64,000 nt of DNA. Source: Bactrocera neohumeralis (Eukaryota > Arthropoda > Insecta > Diptera > Tephritidae). The stretch covers positions 74,419,865 to 74,483,864 of the forward strand of contig NC_065921.1 in the NCBI RefSeq assembly GCF_024586455.1. Reading direction: 5' to 3'. Numbering within the stretch: position 1 is the first letter of the stretch; each line of letters opens with the position of its first letter. Under the pieces are notes generated by a model. The model searched no databases. It saw only the letters and a list, made by a program, of their open reading frames with translations, and had not been told where the DNA came from. A program made the translations under genes and the position numbers. Of the stretch, positions 37,621 through 46,649 are shown piece after piece.

Positions 37621-38869
37621 TGTAATTGCTAAACGTCAAACTTACCCGATCTAGTTAACGATCAAATTCGGGTGATGAGGACATGATGGTCAATGGTATT
37701 TGCCAACATGGCTTGCTCTCAGTTTTATAAATTAATATCGTGACTGAGCTTTCTTGGAATCTCTAAAGATTCTCGCAAATTTTCATATGTATGGAAAAAA
37801 CTTTTGAATTTTCTTCAAAACGTGAATTGTCAACCAAATTTCTAATGCCTTACTAAGTCCCTACCATTTGCACATTCATTATGTAAGCAATTAATATTTC
37901 ATGCTTTTACAAATCGGATGTCTAATTGATTCAGCTACGCTACTAAGTGGAGCTTCTGTTGCTGCCAACCAACCACGTTGAATGCAATCCCCGGCATTTT
38001 CAAAGCTGTCGGCCGGCAATGAAATGTCAACGTCAGCACGCTGAGAAAGGCAAGAAATTAAGAGCGCAATGGCGCTGTAGGGGCAGCTGAAGGATAACGG
38101 TTGGCCAACCACACCAGCAGCGTCAATGCAGCCAAAGTCACTGCGCAACCATGACATCAGCGTCACCGCATCAACCAACAAAAGTGACTGTGCGTATGGG
38201 GGCACGGGGCGTAAGGGTTTTGGTGTTAGGGTGGTGTGCCCCATGCGACGCTCACTTGGCACATTCATTGCTATTTTTAAGGCGTAAATTTAATTTGTGA
38301 ATTGCGCTCGACATTATGCGTCACTCACTTTCGGTATTTCTTCCAATCTCACTTACGTACTGGCAAGTGTAAGTGTGTGTGTGTGCGAAATTAATTTTTA
38401 CCAACACTTTTCGACGCTTCCTGCCAGCGTGAGAAGAAGAAGAAGAGTATATACATATGAAATTCATTCGCGGTTCGCTCATCATCAATCATAAGGCCGG
38501 CGGCAGCGCGGTTAACAATGAAGAGTAGCAGACAGGTTTAAGCGCAATTTGCTTTATGATTTTCATTTAGCTTATATAGCCATTAAAAAGCTGTGTGTGT
38601 ATGTTTGTACATTGTATCTTCCGCCCAAATAAATTACGAAAACCCTTCGTGTGGCTATGGAAAGCAGAACGCAGCTTTCGCGGGAATATGATGAGTGTGA
38701 AGCGGTGCAAAAATAAATGCTGTTAGACTATAGCGCTGTAGATTTACATACATATGTAAGCCATTTGTTAAGTACAGGGTGGTTCAGTGTGCGCAAAAAA
38801 TTTAAATAGAAGAGAAAACGTTAACTACAGCTGCATAAGCTAATATTATATCTTTCAGGAAGAGGAATA
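37621..38869. other. Spacer with a G/C-richer island
   Basis: The 37880-38280 part is visibly richer in G and C than its surroundings and holds the open frame listed separately. A GT microsatellite lies at 38371-38385. The 38500-38870 part is ordinary AT-rich spacer. No transposon signature was found. Confidence 0.4.
37891..38268 (-). CDS. Unrecognised 125-codon open frame
   Basis: The frame has an ATG start and a stop at 37891, and it lies in an island of higher G/C content. The predicted protein is not strongly repetitive and shows no motif, signal peptide or membrane segment that can be named. No splice-site context or polyadenylation signal was identified. It may be a chance frame in a G/C-rich spacer or an exon fragment. 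I list it because it is one of the few non-transposon frames here that starts at ATG and exceeds 100 codons. Confidence 0.2.
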   Translation of the reverse strand: MNVPSERRMGHTTLTPKPLRPVPPYAQSLLLVDAVTLMSWLRSDFGCIDAAGVVGQPLSFSCPYSAIALLISCLSQRADVDISLPADSFENAGDCIQRGWLAATEAPLSSVAESIRHPICKSMKY

Positions 38870-38990
38870 TTTGGTGATCAGCTTGTTTGCCAGCTGTATG
38901 CTATAGTGGTCCGATCTGCACAATTTCTTCGGAAATTGTAGCTTTGGCTTGGAAAATACTCCATAACAAATTTCGTGAAGATATATTATC
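38870..38990 (-). mobile_element. Helentron-type core fragment
   Basis: GCCAGCTGTATGCTATAGTG, then CCGATCTGCACAATTTCTTC and ATTTCGTGAAGATATATT, match the internal repeat of the element at 30578-31121 in the same orientation. It runs directly into the LINE fragment to its right. Confidence 0.65.
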
Positions 38991-40270
38991 CTTGACCTTC
39001 CTTGATATTGAGAGATCTGTCAATAACGTCCTGTCGGAAGCACTCGTAACTGTTCTATATGATCTTGGAGTCGAATGAAACTTCAAACGCCTTATTTTTA
39101 GTCTTTTGAGCGTCAGAGTGTTTTAAAATTAATACGGAAAACACGTGCTCGACGAAGTCCACAAGTTTGAGCTCTCTCTCCCCTTCTATGTACCCTGGTT
39201 GTTAACGACCTGCTAAAGAAAACTTGAGGATCGTGGCTCTCGGATGATTGCCTAAGCAGACGATATAGTACTTATGGGCAAGAAAAGTTCCTGAGTACCG
39301 TATACGACTTGACGCAAGTGTATCTCAGCATCGTAACAAATTGGGCAGTCGGAAGTCGTCTCGCCATCGAGCCAAATAAAACCGAGATGATTTTATTTAC
39401 CAGAGGATAGAAGGCACCGCTGCCGCAAATGGGAGACATGCGTCTGCAACCGGCGAATACAGTGAAATATCTAGGGCTCAACTTGGATGGAAAGCTTTCA
39501 AGGAAGTCGAACATCGAAAAGAGAGCAAGAAATGCATCGATTGCTTTATACTGCCTTAAAGGAGTCGTTAACAAAAAGTGGGGTCTCTCATCCGTGGTGG
39601 TCCTCTGGCTCTACGACACTATAGTCAAGCTCATTATGTTTTATGGAGTCTTTATGTGGTGGAGGGCTCTAGAAAAGACCACACTTGCAAAGAAACTCGA
39701 GAGCGTTCAACGGGCGGCACTCATCAGCATGTAAGGTGCGCTAAGGTTCCACTTCAACCATGGCACTTAACGCCATCTTGCACATGATACACATGGACAA
39801 CGTCTGAAGGTGTATGGCTGCGTTATTCGCTATCAGTCTCAGATAATCTGAGCTCCTGAAAGAATACGTGTCTGAACATGGGGAATCCACACACACCTCG
39901 ACTTCATACTGGTCTTCATATTGGATCACTTGGATCATGAAGTCGCCAATCCTTCTCTGCCCATATGTTGGCAAGGGAGGTGGGTGGGAAGAAGACGTTG
40001 GAGTAGAGTGGCAGTGAGTTCTTTTACGGATGGGTCAAACGTTGGGGGGAATGTTGGTGGACTCCAACTTCAGACTTTGCGACTATAGCAATGTTTTCCA
40101 AGCCGAGATTGCAGCCATTAAGGTAGCAGTAGATTCACTACACCTTATTCAGAGAGGTGATCATCCACTCAGATAGTAAGGCGGCGATAGTAGCTTGAAT
40201 TCGAGTGTATTTGTGATAAGACTGGTATGGGTGCCAGGTAACAGCGGAATCGTAGAAAATCATAAAGCTG
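38985..40270 (+). pseudogene. R1/I-like LINE fragment: RT and RNase H
   Basis: Domains run in order: an RT motif-A region (FLDIERSVNNVL, about 39000), the YADD region (39244-39275), NWAVGSRLAIEPNKTEMILF, then MGDMRLQPANTVKYLGLNLD from 39429 in a 101-codon frame, and an RNase H domain (FFTDGS at about 40020, IHSDSKAAIVA at about 40160). The Tyr of YADD is a TAA stop at 39253-39255. Other frameshifts exist. The RT copies element RNA into DNA at the target site. The 5' half and the 3' tail are missing. Confidence 0.85.
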
Positions 40271-40640
40271 GTGATACTACATCCTGTGTAGTATTATATG
40301 TATTCCTAAGCGCCAGCACACACATTAGTATCAATTTCAAAATGTTAAACAGCTGCGATTATTTCCCCTTTTAATAAAAATAGACTTTCAAAAGAACTAT
40401 TCAAATGCAAATTTCATTCATTTGTCTTTAATGAACAATTGGGAATTGCAATCAATTAGTTGCAGCGACAGTCAGCCTTAACTCATCCTACACCGCCCAC
40501 ACGGTTTGGCTTTGGCTTTGTTGTCATAAATCTAATATACCACAAAGTGACAGAGCGTAAGCATATTTAGGCGGAAATATGAAAGATGTGGCTTGTAAAA
40601 ATGTCGACAAATAATACATATGTATATGTATATACACAAC
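40271..40640. other. Short spacer
   Basis: No gene, repeat or element is recognised apart from a small ATGTATATGTATATA run near 40618-40635. Confidence 0.4.
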
Positions 40641-40644
40641 ATAT

Positions 40645-41195
40645 ATAAAGGTTGATTCATTTCCAAGCCTCGCTACTTTTTTTAAAGAAAAACACGGAAA
40701 CTTCAAATTTATGGGAAATGTTTATTATCATTTGAAATAATATTATTTAGCACTTTCTATTTGAAGATCACCTCTTTGAAATATTGGTTGCGGCTACGAC
40801 TCAAATGGTCCATCCGTTGAGTCCAATTTTCGATCTTGGTAGCTAATCGACCGGCCAAAGACGTGAAATTATCTGCTCCCCGAAGTGTTCTCTCAATAAA
40901 TCCATTTAGTGATGCGATGTGTGGAAGCGGTGCCGCTTGTTGAAACCAAATGTCACCGAGAACACGAGCTTCAATTTTAGTCATCAAATAGTTGTTTAAC
41001 ATGACACGATAATGGTCTCCATTGACGGTTACGTTCTCATCGCATTCATTTTTTAAGAAATATGGACCGCTAATTCCACCGGCCCACAAACCATAACAAA
41101 CCGATGTTTTTTCTGCATGTAATGGCAGTTCTTCAATCTCTTTTGCTTTTTCCCAAATGCGGAAATTTTACTTGTTTACATACCCAATGAGCCAG
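40645..41195 (-). pseudogene. Tc1/mariner-superfamily transposase relic (copy 3), C-terminal half
   Basis: A 110-codon frame (40757-41089) contains GLWAGGISGPYF before and at its start, VTVNGDHYRVML, GDIWFQQAA (degenerate second-Asp region; usually QQDGA) and a C-terminus ending NQYFKEVIF. Farther upstream, FWLIGYVNK is read at about 41175. An end-like AGGTTGATTCATTTCCAAGC lies near 40648. The catalytic Asp in QQDG is replaced by Ala-Ala sequence. The N-terminal half is missing and SETMAR-type mariner sequence takes its place. Confidence 0.75.
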
Positions 41196-41510
41196 AAAAT
41201 GTCGGATCTTCTTTTTATTTGCGATGTATGTGGCCTGCTTCGTTCTCATGGTACAACAAGTCCCTACCTTTTGGTCAAAATTGGCCGCTGCTGGACGAGT
41301 GTTTCATTCAGGCGATTGAATTCTTCAACGGTACAAGCTCAAATTAAAAGTTTTCTCATTGTAGACGATTCCCAGCTAATCCCACCAAACACTTCGCAAA
41401 ACCTGCCTGTACATCATTTCCAGCTTGGTCATCATTTGCGCCGGATCACCGCGATTCGACTACGGCCGCTTTATCTTGACGTTATCCTTTATTCGTTTCG
41501 GAAATGGTTC
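41196..41510 (-). pseudogene. Mos1/SETMAR-type mariner transposase fragment
   Basis: The minus strand reads VLRSVWWD, then LGIVYNEKTFNLSLYR, then across a frameshift QRPILTKR and finally ERSRPHTSQIK. This corresponds to the SVWWD, QRP.LVNR and NARPHTS blocks of mauritiana-like mariner transposases. Two or more stops interrupt it, and the Asp of HQDNARPHTS is lost. It joins the other transposase relic at about 41195 without a spacer. Confidence 0.65.
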
Positions 41511-42140
41511 GATTTCCCTGCGATTTACCATCGATACGCAGGTAGAATAATTATTGATTTTTGTAGTCGCTGGTGTTGCTACCATATCCTTTTTGTAGCA
41601 AGCTTTATTTACCGTAAATGGTTTCAAACATTTGGTTTTTTTCGCAATTTTTAGCTGCTGTGCTTACCGTTACCCTGTGCTTGGTTGGTTGAAAAGGAAA
41701 ACCCAAGAGCTCTAGACCGTAGGCAACAGCACTTGAGCCATAATCAAGCCATTTCTGTTCCCGGCTGGTAACCAAATTAAGCCTTTTCCAGCAACTCAGT
41801 CGTTTTGGTAAAAAATCGTGGAAAATTAGATTTAGCTGCTCAATATGTCTTAGGTTGGAGGATTGAGAACCGTTGAGTATATCATGTCTCAACCGGTTGA
41901 AGTCTGGGCGTTCGCATAGATAATGTTCTGGTGTCTTATTATCCTACGCGCATGCTGTATGAATGTGTGACCTTAAGGGTTGGTGTGAGTACCCCTACAA
42001 TATTGCTATGTTCTCTTTTGAAAGAAGTCGAAGCTTATTGCTCTTTACACCGTCAACACTATCTCAAAGTAACTTTGTGTTACACCCTGTATAGATATAC
42101 CCCAAGATCTGAGGTTTTTCAATAAGGTCTATTACTTCAA
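41511..42140. other. Unassigned sequence between transposon relics
   Basis: A 95-codon minus-strand frame (41605-41892) has no motif I can name. Its setting suggests transposon origin but this is not shown by sequence. The rest is spacer. Confidence 0.3.
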
Positions 42141-42149
42141 AATACCCTA

Positions 42150-42410
42150 AAAGGAGCTGAATGGTCTAGCAGAGCTTAAGAAAATTGCCGCCGTACGCGC
42201 CAACTCTCATCTGCCTTTTCACTTCATTCAATTTCTATATGACCGGAAATTACCTACCGAGAGTCCAGTTACAGCTCGCTTTCTTAATCTAACCTTGTAT
42301 TGGCTTTGCGGATGGCATTAATTGCCGCTTGGCTATCCACTAGTAAGTTTATGGACTTGTAGAAGCGCACTTGGCACCTTCTGTTATGCCAAAAATATCG
42401 GAGCTGAATG
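42150..42410 (-). pseudogene. LINE RNase H fragment
   Basis: The minus strand encodes INLLVDSQAAINAIRKANTR at about 42360-42300, the DSQAA motif of RNase H. After a stop and frame change it gives SEKADESWRVRRQ, corresponding to the GNEKADELARRG signature. Both catalytic regions are present but the frame is broken. Confidence 0.65.
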
Positions 42411-43200
42411 GAATGGAGTCTGAAACACTGATATAAGTCATTTAGTTTGAGACTGTTTTTTGAATTTGGATTACTATAGATGACGCCCGCTCATGTTCCT
42501 ATTTCACCCTTGTTCCGTCTTACAGTATGTAGGTTACTCGTACGTCGTTGGAACTGTCTGTTACAGAATCATTAGTCCATTCTTCTTTGCCGGGAAATGA
42601 AAACGTTGAGTTTCATTCATCATGGGTCTCCTTTTCTTGGTCATTTTTCTAGTTTATGTACACTAACTTCATTAACAATGTCAACATCCTACTCTTAGAA
42701 TCACTCTTACTAAAAACTAAAAATTCTTGGGATCTTAGTTTTAATCCCAACTGCCACTCTGTGGTCGGAACTACGATTTCCACAGCTTTGCATTGCATTG
42801 GTTTATTCTTCATTACTAGGGAATGAAAATGTTGTTTTTATTTTCTCAAGGAACTACCTTCCGCGATCACATTGGCAATTTATACCGAGTTTGTTAACAA
42901 GATCGACATGTAGTGACGCCGAGTCTGGCTCCAATAGCCTAAAATCATTAGTGGGCTGGCCGTAAGCAATTCCTCATATCTCACTTTTATTTGAATAAAT
43001 TTAAAGGCTTTGTTGACATAGTTTCCATTGCGCCCGTAATCCCCAGCAAACAGGCCCATAAGACCTTTGCAGAGGTTTAATGCGGCACTTTTTCGAAAAT
43101 GCCATTTACCACAACCTTGTGCCACATGAGTGTGGGAACGACGGCACATGTGTAACCCGAAACCAAACTGAAACACAATTTGTATATTAGTCATTTCCGT
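42411..43200. other. Spacer downstream of the hoepel gene
   Basis: No gene is supported. A 248-codon minus-strand frame (42880-43626) overlaps the end of the hoepel CDS in another frame and is explained by it. The region probably includes part of the gene's 3' untranslated region. Confidence 0.4.
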
Positions 43201-43206
43201 TTTATT
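43201..43206 (-). promoter_or_regulatory. Candidate polyadenylation signal of the hoepel gene
   Basis: TTTATT on the plus strand reads AATAAA on the minus strand, 87 bases downstream of the hoepel stop codon. It is the nearest canonical hexamer; another lies at about 42987. Usage is inferred. Confidence 0.45.
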
Positions 43207-43292
43207 AATGAAACATTCGAACCAAGGATCACAGCAACGTAAAACAACACAACGATAAGAAAAAAAGTTCGACTTAAAAATAACTATTAAAA

Positions 43293-45626
43293 TTAATGCC
43301 AATGAAAGATCACATGAGCAATCATCAAGTATATGGTAACACTCGTCATACACACCAACATAATGGGGAAACCAACCTTGCAATAATAGAGAAATGGGAA
43401 GTTGTAGCCATGTTTCTCCGCCAAGCCGGCGCATATGACATTGGCAGAGGTGCCGATTATCGTGCCCATACAACCCAAGCCGGAGCCCAATATTACGGCC
43501 CAAATGAGCGGCTGCAGCGGCAGCTGTTCCTCTTCGATATCTTCCACAGCAACGGTGACGGCACGCAACATTAACGAGGTTACCGATGGGTCGGTAAGAA
43601 AGGCTGCACAAAATGCTGACCACCAAACGGCTATCAGAATGCCGACAACTAAACGCGCATTCGAACTGCTGTAACTAATAAGATCGCCCGTAAAATTGCT
43701 AATCGCATCGAATAAGCCCATCTGTGATGTGGCCTCGGAGAATACAATGACGCAGGCGAGAAAAAGCATTGTCGACCACTCAATGCGGCCGAGAATGCCA
43801 TCGAAGTCCTCATTGTCGGCCAATATAAGCAGCAGTATGCAGCCGAGCAGCGCGGTCCAAGCCGTGGAAAGGAAATGCAAATTCGGCACGAGATGCAATA
43901 TGATAAGTGAGAAAACGAAAAACAAGACGATGCAGCATTTGACTAGTAGCGCCTTTTCGGTAATTTTAAATTCAGTTTTGAGTGCCTTCACCGTCTCATT
44001 GTAATCCGGCGGTGGTGCCGGCATCTTACCAATACGTTTCAAGCGTCTACGCAAACGGCGTACCTTCGATAAGACTGTATCACGCATAGCCTGCTCATCT
44101 TTCGAATATGGACTAATACTCTTGGCGGTGCGTGACCACACCTTAATTACGCGACGCAGACGTTCAATCTCGGCACCATCTTTATAGCGCATCGTATTCG
44201 AGTCGTGATAGAGTATGCGCATATATAGGTAAGCGCTGGCGCCCGCAATCAATGTACCGGGTAAAACGTGTTCGATGAACACGTAACCGTCGATGCCCTC
44301 GCGCCGTAAGACCTCATGTGCCAAGACATATTCACTCGGTGTCATGCCATTTGGCGTCAAAGTGGCGCCAACATTCGCATAGATAATCAGGCATGAGAGC
44401 AATGGCATCGGATTGAGTTGCATGAGCTCGCAGACACGCATCGTAATCGGTGCAATCAATAGCATCATCAGTATGTTATCGAGTAGCGATGAAAACACTA
44501 AAGTGATCAGACACAAGCAGTTCAGTATGGGCCAGATGTGACCATTCGAGATCTCGTAGATGCGTACGGTGACATAATCGATAATACCCGTCTCTGCCAG
44601 TATGGCAATGATGAGCGTCAAGCCGAATAGCTCCAGTAGTATTTCAAAATCGATCCAATCGATGATGGTACGCAACGAAGGACGTAAGTTTAGCAACGCC
44701 AGCATGGCTATAGCGAGCGTACAGAAGACGATTATTGCGAGCGCACGATGCACGATGTCAAGCATCAGCAGGAAATACAAACCAACTATGAGTAATAGCG
44801 CAACAACAATGCCAACTTCCAAGTTGATCGGCGACGGCTCGTAAAAGAACTCCAGAGACAGCGGTTGCGGTATATTGGTGATCATGCTGATTTGCAACTT
44901 TTTGCTACCCTCGGCGGACATGTATTGCAACGCGAAGAGTTTTTTGCGTTCCACAAGATGTATATCGTCCAAATTCTTTGTGTCTGCCAAATATAATACC
45001 CACGGTTTGGTGGCTTCATGTCGCTCTTCACCAATCATTTGTAGCAGCTGTATAGTCAGTGTTTTTTCTTTGCCGGCCAGTTTCTTCAACTGATCCTTGG
45101 AGAGCATTATAAATGGTCCGGTGGCGGTAATGAAAAATCCATTCGACAGCGACTCCTCCGGCACATGGAAAACCTTCTCTGTACCATTGTTAACGCATAT
45201 GAAATTCGATTGTGGATGTTCATGTTCGGGTTGCACTAATAGCAAACCGGTGAATATAAGCCAGATTATAAAGAGCACAACAATTTTGGCGACTTTCACA
45301 AATTGCGCGTTCTTTTGCTCCATCGCAGTTCGCAATTCAAGTACCTCATCTTCCTCTGCCGCTGAAGAGAGTGATGTCACACTTGGTTCAGATGGAATAT
45401 TTGCTGCGCCAGCGTACAAACGCGGCTCGCGTTCTTCCCCAAAAGACACCGCTCTGCGACTGCTGCTTATATTTGGACGGCTATGCAACGCAGTCATTTG
45501 AGTTTTGCCTCCAGCTCGCTTAAAAGTGGTGCGTGTGCTATCGGTACGCCATTCAACGTACTCTGCGTCGGATTCCAGCGAGTCATGTTCGTCCGTGTCG
45601 AGGCTCCACATCGACGGTTTTGACAT
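43293..45626 (-). CDS. hoe: Hoepel-like P protein (OCA2 family membrane transporter)
   Basis: The uninterrupted 777-codon frame encodes a P-protein/hoepel homologue of the ArsB/NhaD ion-transporter superfamily, close in length to the family. Visible parts are a 110-residue acidic, Ser-rich N-terminus, a first membrane segment (about 113-132), a luminal loop with an NGT glycosylation site (147), a first bundle of helices (about 272-470), a basic cytosolic loop (about 475-560) and a second bundle to the C-terminus (IAHVIFHWH). The family acts in endosomal or melanosomal membranes in vertebrates; its insect role is less clear. LLDN (381-384) and GTIIGTSANVICAGLAEKHG (721-740) are conserved. The first-half GDPPN-like motif reads NGMTPSE (426-432) and the second-half DNIPF-like motif reads TDPSVTS. 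The start is the first ATG; an in-frame TAA precedes it. A splice acceptor (TTCAG, ending at 45654) could instead join an upstream exon. The gene is G/C-richer than its neighbours. Confidence 0.93.
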   Translation of the reverse strand: MSKPSMWSLDTDEHDSLESDAEYVEWRTDSTRTTFKRAGGKTQMTALHSRPNISSSRRAVSFGEEREPRLYAGAANIPSEPSVTSLSSAAEEDEVLELRTAMEQKNAQFVKVAKIVVLFIIWLIFTGLLLVQPEHEHPQSNFICVNNGTEKVFHVPEESLSNGFFITATGPFIMLSKDQLKKLAGKEKTLTIQLLQMIGEERHEATKPWVLYLADTKNLDDIHLVERKKLFALQYMSAEGSKKLQISMITNIPQPLSLEFFYEPSPINLEVGIVVALLLIVGLYFLLMLDIVHRALAIIVFCTLAIAMLALLNLRPSLRTIIDWIDFEILLELFGLTLIIAILAETGIIDYVTVRIYEISNGHIWPILNCLCLITLVFSSLLDNILMMLLIAPITMRVCELMQLNPMPLLSCLIIYANVGATLTPNGMTPSEYVLAHEVLRREGIDGYVFIEHVLPGTLIAGASAYLYMRILYHDSNTMRYKDGAEIERLRRVIKVWSRTAKSISPYSKDEQAMRDTVLSKVRRLRRRLKRIGKMPAPPPDYNETVKALKTEFKITEKALLVKCCIVLFFVFSLIILHLVPNLHFLSTAWTALLGCILLLILADNEDFDGILGRIEWSTMLFLACVIVFSEATSQMGLFDAISNFTGDLISYSSSNARLVVGILIAVWWSAFCAAFLTDPSVTSLMLRAVTVAVEDIEEEQLPLQPLIWAVILGSGLGCMGTIIGTSANVICAGLAEKHGYNFPFLYYCKVGFPIMLVCMTSVTIYLMIAHVIFHWH

Positions 45627-45929
45627 ATCGTGTCGGCTGTCCAAACAGGAGCGCTGAATTTTTAAGTTTTGAAAGTTTTTAATGATTTTGTAGAAAATTT
45701 AAACAACTTTTTTGGTTGATTTTCCGTTGTAAATTTTTGTTTTCACTTTGACAATGAATAAAAAGTATATACGATTGATTATTGAATGAAGGCAATAATG
45801 GTGCTCGGAATAAAGTAGTCCACATTTATCATTTAATGAAATAAAACTGACCTTAAGTTCTGCAACACAAAGCATTTTATATGCAAAGGTTATGTTAAAT
45901 ATAAAGGTAGCATTGAGTCTGTCAAGTGA

Positions 45930-46024
45930 CAGAGAGAGAGAAAAAAAGAGAGGGAACGAGAGAGAAGGAAAGAGACATAGAGACTGAGAGAGAGAAAGAG
46001 AGACTGAGAGAGAGAAAGCGAGAT
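45930..46024. repeat. GA-rich microsatellite
   Basis: An imperfect (AG)n tract is interrupted by short A runs and by the repeated unit GAGACTGAGAGAGAGAAAG. It lies about 300 bp upstream of the hoepel start codon. GA tracts can bind GAGA-factor-type proteins in flies, but no function is shown here. Confidence 0.85.
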
Positions 46025-46059
46025 GTGGGAGACCCTAAAAAATTTCTATATAAAATTCG

Positions 46060-46340
46060 ATTTATCCATGCCGTGCACTAGCTTCTCAGTTTCTGAGTTC
46101 TCAATCTGAAACGCACTCCCTATTGATTTGTCGGATTCGCCGGTATTGGATGAATATAGCATATAGCTGCTATACAAACTGATCGATCAGAATCAAGCGC
46201 TTGTATGGGAGGCTTTTTCATTGGCAAAATATTTTCAAGACATTTGACATCTATTATTGACTAAGGCAACGTTACAATATCTAAAGAGATTTTCAAATTG
46301 GAAGACTATAGCTTTCATACTTTTTTATATTTAATATGTG
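46060..46340 (+). mobile_element. Helentron-type core fragment near hoepel
   Basis: CTCAGTTTCTGAG, GATTTGTCGGATTCGCCGGT, then ATAGCATATAGCTGCTATAC and CTTGTATGGGAGG follow the order of the core seen at 29996-30425. The termini are not visible. Confidence 0.6.
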
Positions 46341-46649
46341 CTTAAGAAAATGGCAAGAAAAGCTCAATATCTGTAGCATTATAACTGTACCTGTCAACAA
46401 ATATTGCAACCCACTTGAGTGCATAAAATAAACCGAAAATAAAATGCTTCACACTTTAAAATATTTCACTTGAACACCAACGAAAGACACAGGAAGAAGC
46501 AAATCCCCAAATGCTGCATAGCAGGGTTGATCAATTCTCTTTCCATAGTATAGTATGAGCATTAGGTTCGGCTAAAAAAAACTTAAGTAATATTGAATTT
46601 AAGGGTAATTTATTTCAACTATATATAGAGAAAAAAATATCCCTGGAAG

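Larger units (their letters stand above)
45654..46645. other. Upstream flank or first intron of the hoepel gene
   Basis: Contains the weak acceptor-like TTCAG (minus strand, ending 45654), a GA microsatellite and a Helentron-type fragment, both listed separately. No coding frame is supported. It is either promoter sequence or the 3' part of a first intron. Confidence 0.4.

Noticed and set aside
42880..43626. 248-codon minus-strand frame overlapping the end of hoepel
   Set aside because: Its overlapping part is the hoepel coding sequence in another frame. The remainder is Cys- and His-rich with no recognisable family.
45097..45501. 134-codon plus-strand frame opposite the hoepel gene
   Set aside because: It is antisense to a well-supported conserved CDS; its openness follows from the codon pattern of the real gene, and it has no domain.
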